Below, in pieces: positions 46,465 to 55,649 of a stretch of 64,000 bases of DNA. Position 1 is the first letter of the stretch. Each line of letters begins with the position of its first letter. The stretch is from positions 18,885,835 through 18,949,834 of the forward strand of contig CM064655.1 in the NCBI GenBank assembly GCA_032717465.1, written 5' to 3'. The position numbers and the translations under genes were made by a program. The notes under the pieces were generated by a model that was given only the letters and a program-made list of their open reading frames with translations, was not told the origin of the DNA and did not search any database. This DNA is from Coenobita brevimanus. Lineage: Eukaryota; Arthropoda; Malacostraca; Decapoda; Coenobitidae.

Positions 46465-46835
46465 CACACACACGAAAGAGAGGCACGAGAGCAGCAGGAG
46501 AGCCTGCAGCAGGTAAGGCACCACCACAAAAGCGAGCACGTGGGCTGCCACGACGACGAGCGTGCACACACAACAAGAGTCGGGCGGTAAGTGGGGAGGA
46601 TGCAGGGGCGCTCTAGCGGACGTCGGCGGAACAACGCACCAGAACACAGCTGGCCCGCGCCAACTTCAAATTACGTGCGGGAAAAAGTTCGATTTTTTTC
46701 AAATTTTTTGCGGTTTCTGGCCCACTTTGGGAATATTGGATCCTGGGGCGAAAATGTCTGGTTATTGGGGATGTCCGGAAAATGGGCGTCCGGATATTAC
46801 GGGGATTACTTATATACATATATATGTACACATAC

Positions 46836-48560
46836 AGTACATCCCCCTAGTATGTGAGTATATGGGTGGCAAAGGACGTTGCGTACAAGGAATTCACGTA
46901 CTGTGAATACATAAACTTACAGGAAAAATTTCATATGGGCGGCACCCCCCTTCATGGGCAACCCTTGAGATGCCTTTCAGACCTAAGTATTGCACTATAC
47001 AGGGAAACTATCTAAGACATATTACCTAAGATAAAGTAAACCAACAAGATTATGACTTTACTAGGCAAATCAACAAGGATATGGCTTAACTAAACCAAGA
47101 AGAATATGGCTGCTCACCTTTACCAAGAGGATAACAGGCATGATGGAGGTAAGAAGAGGATCCGAGGCAGGATGAGGCACGTAGTGTGCATCTCCTGCAT
47201 CACCCACCACATGACGCAACACACCACCTTCCTCACCACTTTTGTCACCAGCACTTTCGACACTTTTACTAGCTGATGCACTCACTTCGTTCATAAACCC
47301 TTCAAAATCTATTTCTGACACCTCAGACATCGAATGAGTCTCTTGATCCTCCTCAGGATATGGCTCTTCTGATGTTGAAGGGAGTGATTCCTCACTTTGT
47401 TCAAGCCGAAGGTAATGGGTGATGAGTGTTTGCTTCTGTCTGTTTACTTCCTGGTTGTACTTGTCAGTGTAGTAGTGGAAGGTTTTGTTCAGAGAAGACA
47501 TCACCTCCTCCACTCGCAGCTGAGTGCGTTCGATGTCTTTAAATTCTTCCTTGAATTTATCAAGGGCACACAGTACCCGGTGATCTCCATCATGGACAAA
47601 TCTTCACTCTCCATCACTGGTGTTGCTGGCTTTTCTGCTGCGATCTCATGATCTGCGTCGGCCTCGTCCACTTGCTGCACGATTTCCTGGGGATGCTGCT
47701 CTGCTGGTACCGAATGTAAATCCCTGATCTCCTCCAGCGAGACAGCCTGAAACCCGGGCACAGCATGTGGAATTGTGAGATTGGCTGCCTCGGCAGTGGC
47801 CAGGGACTGAAAGCCGTTTCCCGGTGCGATTTCACACAGGTACGGTACAAGGAGGTGCCAATCTTGGTTAATTGTTGCAGTGGTTATATCTGCCCAAGAG
47901 GGCAACAAGAGAGTGATGGCATCCTTGAGGTTGAATGACCGCCAAAAAGCCAGAATAGTCTTCTCAGGAGTTGAAGTTGGTTGTGCGGGTGCTGTGCGTG
48001 GTGAGGATGAAGTGGGTGAAGCGGGTGGTGAGTCCAAACTATCCTCGGCATCCATGACATCATTCCCAACTGTGTTCAAGTCAAGAATTGCCTGCAGTTC
48101 CTCACAGCTGTCGGTCTTGCTGCGGAGGTGATCGTAGAGGTGTTGGTGGTATAGCTGCTTGACCTTTGCAATCAACTCCTGGTCTAGCGGTTGGATGAGA
48201 GAGGTCATTCTTGGGGGCAGAAAAACGATCTTGCATTCCTTGCTGAGGTCTGCTAGCCAGGTTGGATGATGTGGGGCATTGTCGAGGATGAGAAGCACCT
48301 TGAAGGGGATGCCAGGTTCCTGGGATTTTTCTGAGTGGCTGTTGCGGCATTTTCAGGGATGAAATGCCTCAACAGCCACTCGGAAATGATGCTACTCGTC
48401 ATCCAACCATTGGAGTTGCTATACCAGTAGGCCTCGCTGTCATCCATGCAGCGCAGATACTTGTAACTAGAGTACCTATTTACTGAGAGAGTAACGACAA
48501 CTTCGCAATAGGACGCCATTTTCCTGCCAAACGCGCGGCGTGCACCGACTCCCTGCCCAG
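46836..48560 (-). mobile_element. Second pogo/Tigger lineage, partial
   Basis: The left (3') end 'CAGTACATCCCCCTAGTATG' has no matching inverse to the right, so the 5' part is lost or rearranged. The DDE half of a transposase is on the minus strand. 46836-47069 is non-coding. 48561-48810 holds nothing recognised. Confidence 0.65.
47070..48519 (-). pseudogene. pogo/Tigger transposase lacking its DNA-binding domain
   Basis: Three minus-strand pieces in order. 48253-48519 holds 'DDSEAYWYSNSNGWMTSSII' and 'EWLLRHFIPEN'. After a shift near 48330, 47501-48298 holds catalytic 'LLILDNAPHHPTWLADLSKE', 'FLPPRMTSLIQPLDQELIAK' and a long C-terminal region. After another shift, 47070-47513 holds 'MEEVMSSLNKTFHYYTDKYN' and 'VSEIDFEGFMNEVS'. 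The N-terminal HTH expected upstream is absent. It is distinct from the MAPPPEKRKR family. The 'FEGFM' tail links it to the deleted element at 7387-8835. Closest general match: DDE superfamily endonucleases of the jerky/Tigger type. Confidence 0.8.
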
Positions 48561-48810
48561 CAACCTGCTGTCCTGTCTCTCTCCTGCTGGTGAAAGTTGC
48601 TATAAATACTGACGAATGCTTGATATAAGAGAATGTGATGAATGAGTAGTAGGATGCTTACAATGTTTAAATGGGAATATTTAACAATATACTATATTAT
48701 AGCAGTAACTTGTTGAGGGATAGGACTTGATGATTACATTCTGTACAAGTTTCCTCATGGCTACACTTTTACTACTAAGTTCTATATTCTTCTTCTATGT
48801 GTTCCTTTTA

Positions 48811-51560
48811 TCTTCTTCATTAATCTTTTTGCAGTAGAAATGCAAGCGAGCATTGATAAACTTGCTTAGAAGTTTTGTTTTTGAGGTTGTGACAGGTAGG
48901 AATATCATGGTTTTTGGTTAGGTTTACTGCTTCATTCGTCAGGGTTTTCTTAATGTTATCCTTTCCTATCAAATCACACTGACCTTTCCTGAGCATCAGC
49001 TCTATATTTTGCAGCATCTCATATACTTTATCTGACACAGCAATAAGTACTCCTTTTTTGTGTTCCTTGAGTAAAGTGAGGTCTGCTGCTCTATGAGCTG
49101 TCTGATGGGGTGATGATATTACATCTCCCAGGCACTTGTCACAGGTGGTCTCCGTGTTTTTTACACTGTGAACACAGTAGCCTATAAGATTGTACAAAGA
49201 ATCACTCTCTGTCACTGACAAGTCCTGCTGACCTTCATCTGTGAAGCTTATTATGCTGACTTCAGATGCACGTGAACTGTTAAATTTTCTATCCAAAAAC
49301 TCAGCAAAGAACTCCCCATCATCTTTTTCATAACTACCTGAGCTTGGAAGTGTAAGAAATTGAGCTGTACTTATAGTCTTCAAAGCATATGTGAAATCAA
49401 GGAGAGATGGCACAGGCTTTCTAAGGCGAACAAGTGAAAACAAGTTTTCTAAGCAGTCCTGAGTGAGTCTTGAAGTGAGCAGAAATGTATGATCAGCATC
49501 CAGAAGCTACTTTGCAATATCCAGGACTGAGGAAGTTGAAATTATTACTCCAGTTTGGATGGGTTTCCAATCTCCTCTGCTGCCAATTTTTATGCTACTG
49601 AAGATCTTGATCACGTCTCGTAGGAAATTTACAGCTTCATCATATTTCTTAGGATTCAATCCACTGAGTGCCAGCACAGGATGTCTATTTGTCATAAGCT
49701 GAAACCAGTGACTTATTACTTCTATTAGCCATGCTGTAGTGAGATACTCTTCCTTCCTTCCTTCCTACTTTATCAACTAGGTACTTCAGACCGCAACTAA
49801 CCTCATAACTCAGAACTCGTGTAGCAAATGACACCTTCATCTTATCAAACTGATTTGGTACTAATGATGCCATGGTTAGCTTGGGTCCTAATTTCAAGTC
49901 TAAATCTTCCTGAAACTTAGCTAGATCATTCAGTGGTTCAGCACTAACAGTCCTGGATTTCTGCTGGTGTTCTTCCACAGTTTTGTCAGAAAGAGTGAGA
50001 GGGTTTCTGCTAACAGTAGTTGATATGATATTCTTAAAGACATGTGGAACATCAGCTAAGAATTACAGCCACTTACCAGGAGCCTCTGGATGAGGTATTT
50101 TGTTCACAGTCTGATTCCTGTCACATGACACTCCAAAACTCCTCCACATTGCCCTATTAGAAGCACCCATGTCACAGGTAACTGCTTCAACATGAAGACC
50201 TGTATCAGCAGCATGATTAATAGTGTCCAGAATTATGTTTTTGAAGACTGTGCCATCAGTTTTAAGGTTTGTGTAATGTTATGCTACTATCTGCTTCCAC
50301 CGTGTTGTGATTCCTCCCAACATGAAAACAAGAGCATGGTCAGCTCTTCCAGTGTGTTGTGGTAATGTCACATTGCCTAGTAAATTTCCACTACTTGCAT
50401 CATACACCTGCTGTGAGTGACAACTCAACGAGTGTGAGGCAACAAGCTATTTCCCTGTCGTTCATTTCCTTCAACTTCATTTCAGGCATATAAAAAACAT
50501 TAGTTAGAACCCCAGGCTCAAATGGAATGTTTTGCAGCCTTCTTTGTAATGTTCTGTCTGAGGGTAATGGGTATTGTTGCTTCAAAAGTACTTTATAACC
50601 TGATGCACCACATGCAAATTGCAACTGGAAGGCCTTTTTAACTGTAGGTGATGACCAAGGAACCCCTCTCATGTTAACTCTAGACATTGCTTGAAGCTGA
50701 TCTGGTCTAAATAGTCTTGAAATTCTTCCCTCCTGTCGTGCCTTTGCTTTAAGCAACCTCGTATCCTGTTTCTTCACCTTCCAAAGTTCGCTTTTCAGTT
50801 CAGCGACCTTATTGCTATCTGATCTTGATCCTTCATCTTAAACGTTGTCATCTCCTACATCACACTCGAGGGCACAATCCTCAGCTTCAACTAATATGAA
50901 TAGGGAGAGAATATAGAAATTGAATTTGTGACGGCCTTGCCACGTTGAGTACACCGCTTCCCATCCGATCAGCGAAGTTAAGCAACGTTGGGTCTGGTTA
51001 GTACTTGGATGGGTGACCGCCTGGGAACACCAGATGCTGTTGGCATCCCTACGTCAAGTGGGGTTGGTGGAGGATTAGTGCCCCTCCCTGTAAAACAATT
51101 AACTCTAAGCCCTTGGCCACCCTATTTGGGATACATGGCGTCTGGCAATGGATGGATGGATGGAATTTGTGAGGAATATATAATTATTGAATTTAACGTT
51201 TTGAGTATAGTAGTAGGTTGGTGGATAAAGATCCTTTGTAATCGTAAATATGTAAATTTAGTTTTTGGATTAATACTTTTTAATGTATCGTATTGTTTCA
51301 CAACACTGTAGAGCAAGGAAAAAAAAACTTACAAGCATTCAAGACTTTGTCATTTTGTTGGACCTTACAATATATGTGATCCAACCAGTCATTTTTCTTA
51401 TGGTTCTCAGGGAGGCTTTGCTTAGTAGGAGATTTTCTATGTTTAGGAATGCGACAGTGAGAGAAGATAGTTGGTACTACATTCCACTTAAGCTTCCGTT
51501 TACCATCTTCTCATTTGCTCTCAAACTGATCTTGTTCAGAGTGCTCCTGTGAAGTGTTGC
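48811..51560 (-). pseudogene. P-element/THAP9-like transposase, decayed and split by a SINE
   Basis: Minus strand. 51463-51551 keeps the end of a THAP zinc-finger domain: a CSEHF-like 'SQEHSEQDQFES', a stop, then 'EDGKRKLKWNVVPTIF' (the AVPTIF-type signature). After the SINE comes a coiled-coil-like 'VAELKSELWKVKKQDTRLLK', an HTH ('FRPDQLQAMSRVNMRGVPWS') and 'FACGASGYKVLLKQQYPLPS'. The catalytic region follows ('TCDMGASNRAMWRSFGVSCD', 'DVPHVFKNIISTTVS'), then 'FQEDLDLKLGPKLTMASLVP', 'NQFDKMKVSFATRVLSYEVS' and 'LLTSRLTQDCLENLFSLVRL' near the C-terminus. The order is that of P transposase/THAP9. In-frame stops (for example at 50066 and 50278) and shifts make it non-functional. It could be an old P transposon or a dead THAP9-like gene; terminal repeats were not found. 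Confidence 0.82.
50932..51162 (+). repeat. 5S-rRNA-derived SINE, copy 1, with 10-bp target duplication
   Basis: 50930-51044 matches almost the whole 5S rRNA, including the internal promoter: 'AAGTTAAGCAACGTTGGGT' (A box) and 'TTGGATGGGTGACCGCCTGG' (C box). A ~70-bp unique body follows ('GGAGGATTAGTGCCCCTCCC'), then a 3' end 'GGCGTCTGGCAATGG' with (ATGG)n. GAATTTGTGA flanks both sides (50922-50931, 51163-51172). It is inserted between the THAP and catalytic parts of the P-like transposase. Pol III transcription from a type 1 promoter is plausible. Confidence 0.92.
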
Positions 51561-51921
51561 AGCTTCAAAGTAACCAATGATAACATTAGAAGTAAATTAG
51601 AGTATGTACCTAAATAGGTGCTCTCAGGTAAACTGTATGTTATACTGGACCCCTTAGAAACTTGTAACATTCATAGACGGTTGACTAAAGAGTCACGTAG
51701 GTACACGTCCACGTAAGAATATACAGTAATCCCTGTACTTTCCTGACGCCCGCTCTCCGAACATCCCCACTTACCGGACATTGTGGGCCTGGACCATCGG
51801 AACTGAAAAATGGCCAAAAAAAGAAAAAAATCCCCCAAAAATCCTAATTTTTTCCCACCCGTAATTTGAAATTGCTGTGCGACGCAAAACAGCTGCTTAC
51901 ACCATGGCCCCTTCACCCCTT

Positions 51922-53839
51922 TAGGGTTGCCGTTTGTTATTTATCATTACCAAATCTGGGCCAATTTGGTATTGAAAAATTCGTTTGGTAATGAATCGGA
52001 ATAATGCATTACCAAACAGATTTTTCACATGTATGAGGATACACAGGATGGAGATGGTGGATTGTTTGCTCTCTCTGATTAATCTGCTACCCTACATAGC
52101 GTGAAAATAATCAACATGCTGTTAATTATAAGGAGATTGATTACATGTATTCTATCTATCTATCTATCTATTGCCAGACGCCTCAATCCCGTTTGGGGTG
52201 ACCACAAACAAATCGCCTCCAAGTCGCCCTGTCCCCCACCATTTCACTGCCCTGCTCCCAACTCACACCCCCCTCTCTCATATACCTCTCCACCCCATCC
52301 CTCCATCTCATCCTTGGTCTCCCCCTCCCTCTTCCACCCTCCACCTCACTCACATACACTCTCTTCGTCAGTCTTTCACCCTCCATCCTCTCCACATGGC
52401 CAAACCACCTCAGTGTGTTCCTCACAACGCTTCCTATCACATCCACATCCACACCACAACGCTCCTTTATATCCTCATTCGTCAGCCTGTCTCTCTACGT
52501 GACTCCACAGGCTCCTCTTAAATAACTCATTTCCACTGCTCTCACTCTTGACTTGTGTCCTTCCAACAGTGTCCAAGCTTCACTTCCGTATGTTAGAGTT
52601 GGTATCACAATACTGCCATGTAGTAACTTTTTTACTTCCATGCTCACTTCCCTGTTTCTTATCACTGCTTTCAAGGAACCAGCAACCTTTCTTCCCTGCT
52701 GTACCCTTTCAAGCACTTCACCCTCCAAACCTCCATCCTTACTCATCACACTACCCAAATACTTAAATGTACTCACATTTTCCAATTCCTCACCATCCAA
52801 CCTCGCTGTACATTCACTGACTTCACCTCTCTCAAAGACCATCACTTTACTCTTCCCTACATTCACCTTTAGGTTCTGTTTCTTACACACTCTCTCAAAC
52901 TCATCCACCAAGCCTTGCTGCTCCCCTTCATCTTCACTCAACAACACAGTATCATCTGCAAACAACAGTACAGGGAGTTTCCAAACACTATCCTCTCTCA
53001 CCAGGGTCACTCCAACATCCACTACCCTACCTTGTACCTCTTTTATTACCCCATCCATGTACAGATTGAACAACCATGGAGACATGACACATCCCTGTTT
53101 CAAACCAACTTTCAAAGAGAAAAATTCACTTAGTTCACCATCCACACGCACTGCAGCCTTCGCACCATCGTACATACTCTTCACAGCATTCAACAACTTC
53201 CCATCTACTCCATATATTCTTAACACTTTCCACAATCCTTGTCTATCCACCCTGTCATATGCTTTCTTCAAATCCATGAAAGCCGCATACAACTTCTTTC
53301 CCTTCTCTAGAAACTTTTCCACTAAAGATCTAAGAATGAATATCTGATCTACACAACCTTTTCCCTTCCTAAAGCCTCCCTGTTCTTCTCCAACTAATTT
53401 CTCTGTTCTTTCTCTAACTCTGTCTATAAGTATCCTACCATACACTTTTCCTATTATACTAAGAAGACAAATGCCCCTATGATTACCACACACTTCTTTT
53501 TCCCCTTTTCCTTTGTACAAGAGAATAATTATACCTGACTTCCAATCCTCCGGGACTCTACCTTCCTCCCAGGCCAATCTGCACATCTTCCACATCCATT
53601 CTACTACTATCTCTCCCCCATGCTTCAGCATTTCACCACACACTCCATCAATTCCTGGGGCTTTCCCCGATTTAACTTTCTTCATTGCTTCCACAACTTC
53701 TATCCTACTATCCATTTGTATATATAATTACAGTAGTGAAGAATAAATGCTAGCTTTACGAATTTGGTAATGAAAAGTTAAATTTGGTAATGAAAGTTGA
53801 GGAGATTGGTAATGTGGCCGTTGCGATCTGGCAACTCTG
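51922..53839. mobile_element. hAT MITE interrupted by an RTE LINE
   Basis: Left 'AGGGTTGCC' and right 'TCTGGCAACTCTG' correspond to the MITE at 11351-11697. The characteristic 'TTTGGTAATGAAAAGTTAAA' motifs occur near 51965 and 53765 on either side of the LINE. Confidence 0.75.
52149..53713 (-). mobile_element. RTE-like LINE with 406-codon open RT frame (family A)
   Basis: Minus strand. The frame 52495-53715 encodes 'KVKSGKAPGIDGVCGEMLKH', 'GICLLSIIGKVYGRILIDRV', 'AFMDLKKAYDRVDR' (K for the usual E), 'GLKQGCVMSPWLFNLYMDGV' and catalytic 'LLFADDTVLLSEDEGE', and stops after 'LRGACGVT', where W became a stop. The tail (52183-52452) is in the next open stretch. The 3' end is (TAGA)n. It is 5' truncated before the endonuclease. 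Its high similarity to the 15.5-kb copy suggests recent amplification. Confidence 0.9.
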
Positions 53840-54548
53840 TTTCTCCGACATCAACAGTTACTCCCTAACATTGATTGTGAATAGATGCTTATCGCACTGG
53901 AAGCCAGGCGTGCTCGTTTTTTGTGAATAAACAGTGAATATACTGCAATACCTCGCCTCTAGACCACATGGGAATTTACAGTGTTATGCAGCGTTAAGAA
54001 ATTTGAACTTAAGAGTCCAAAGGATCAACTGTGGAGTGCAAATTGGCAGTTTAAACTGGTGGTTAGAACTGCAGTGGTGCAGTTAGGAACAATGTGCAGC
54101 GTTAAACAATTATAACTCACAGTGCAAAGAATTAAGTGCAGCACAACACTGGATTACTATACGTGCTTCAAGAGCATTTTCACCACTGCCAAAACCTTAG
54201 AAAGGCAGCCACAAACGTGATGTAAGTACCCAGGCTGAGGTACAGTCACTTCTAATTCCTCATTCTTTGGTTCCTTTTCATTTATTTCATGCTTTATGTC
54301 CATTATTGGTGTGAATAGGGTCTTAAATAGGTGCTATGCATGTCCGGTAGGGAGTTATTTAGGTGGCTTTCAAAGTTAGGCTGGGTTAGGGTCCATAAGT
54401 ACCAGTCCAGGAGTCTGGTGCCCACTATCTAGACAGGACCACTTTCCGGACGTGCCTTTGGCTCTATTACGTCGGATAGTGGAGGGATTACTGTACATGA
54501 AATGCATGAAGTACACGTATACAGTAGCACGCACTCACGCATGCACGC

Positions 54549-54552
54549 ATGC

Positions 54553-54622
<70 letters not shown>
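54549..54622. repeat. (AC)n microsatellite
   Basis: AC dinucleotides fused directly to the start of a truncated CR1/L2-like LINE copy. Confidence 0.95.
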
Positions 54623-54625
<3 letters not shown>

Positions 54626-55525
54626 GGAAATGAAATTTAATGTAAAGAAATGTAAAATATTGGAAATGGGTAAAAGTACCAGGAGGCCATCACTGAATTA
54701 TTTGTTGGGTAATGAATTAATCACAAAAATGAGAGAAGAGAAAGATTTGGGAGTGCTGGTCCAAGATAGTTTGTCACCAGAAAAGCACATTAACATGATA
54801 GTTGGAGAGAATTACAAATTCTTGGCTAACATAAGAGTAGCATTTCATTATATGGATGAGGAGATGATGAAAACATTAATAGTGGCCATGATCCGCCCCA
54901 GGTTAGAATGTGCAGCGGTAGTGTGGTCCCCACACAAAAAGAAAGATTTAAACAAGATTGAGAGAATACAAAGAACAGCAACCAAGATGGTCCCCAGTCT
55001 GGCAGACCTGTCATACAGAGAGAGGCTGGAAAAGCTGGATTTGCCTTCCTTAGAGGAAAGGAGAAAGAGGGGAGACATGATTGCAGTGTTCAGGACCATG
55101 GTGGGAGTAGATAAAATTGACAAAGAAGATCTGTTTATATGGGATAAGAGAGTAACAAGAGGACATGGAATGAAATTGAAAAAGTCAAGCTGCTTGAAGG
55201 ATATCAAGAAATATATCTTTCCTTACAGAAGTATAGACATATGGAATAGCCTGGACAAAGAGATCGTCCAGTCTAAAAACTTAAATGAGTTTAAAGCTAA
55301 ATTTGACTTACTGAGAAACAGCGTCGGAAACCCATGAGCATAGCACATTCCGTGTATATCACAATTAGGTATATTAGGTAAATACACAAATATTTGGAAC
55401 AACTTAGACGAAGAGCTGATGCATGAGAAAAACATTCATGTGTGTAAAGGTAGACTTGATAAATGTGGACTTGGAGACAGGACAACACGAGCATTGCTCA
55501 ATTCCTGTATACCACAAATAGGTAA
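54621..55525 (+). mobile_element. CR1/L2-like LINE, 5'-truncated young copy
   Basis: Begins 'CGTGGGAAATGAAATTTAAT', inside the RT C-terminal region, and reads open to 55337: 'VKKCKILEMGKSTRRPSLNY', 'NIRVAFHYMDEEMMKTLIVA', 'VVWSPHKKKDLNKIERIQRT' and 'SIDIWNSLDKEIVQSKNLNE'. It is nearly identical to 62776-63690, including a second C-terminal-like segment after the stop ('WNNLDEELMHEKNIHVCKGR'). It ends 'AAATAGGTAAGTA' and an AC run. Confidence 0.9.
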
Positions 55526-55531
55526 ATAGGT

Positions 55532-55647
<116 letters not shown>

Positions 55648-55649
55648 TG

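Larger units (their letters stand above)
43550..46810 (-). mobile_element. Tigger-like transposon, most complete copy
   Basis: Inverted ends 'CAGTAATCTCTCCAATATCC' (left, 3' end) and the inverse of 'AGTAATCCCCGTAATATCCG' (right, 5' end) lie between AT tracts. It contains the transposase on the minus strand (44565-46464), a 3' non-coding region of about 1 kb (43550-44564) without genes, and a SINE fragment at 43737-43865. Same family as 126-3159. Confidence 0.92.
51724..54493 (+). mobile_element. Tigger derivative (subfamily 2) containing hAT MITE and RTE LINE
   Basis: Ends 'CAGTAATCCCTGTACTTTCC' and the inverse of 'CAGTAATCCCTCCACTATCC' with TA outside both. No transposase. 51922-53839 is the hAT MITE, itself split by the LINE at 52149-53713. 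The remainder (53840-54493) is the family's 3' non-coding region, without genes. 51561-51723 is unassigned. Confidence 0.87.

Noticed and set aside
47501..48298. Host CENP-B or jerky-like gene
   Set aside because: Frameshifts, absence of the N-terminal domain and an adjacent transposon-like terminus favour a dead transposon.
50930..51044. Functional 5S rRNA gene
   Set aside because: The 5S-like part is followed by a SINE body and tetranucleotide tail and is bracketed by a target-site duplication; it is a retroposed copy, not a tandem 5S gene with a T-run terminator.
51283..51552. An 89-codon plus-strand frame as a small membrane protein gene
   Set aside because: The minus strand of the same interval carries the THAP remnant of the P-like transposase, which explains the sequence better.
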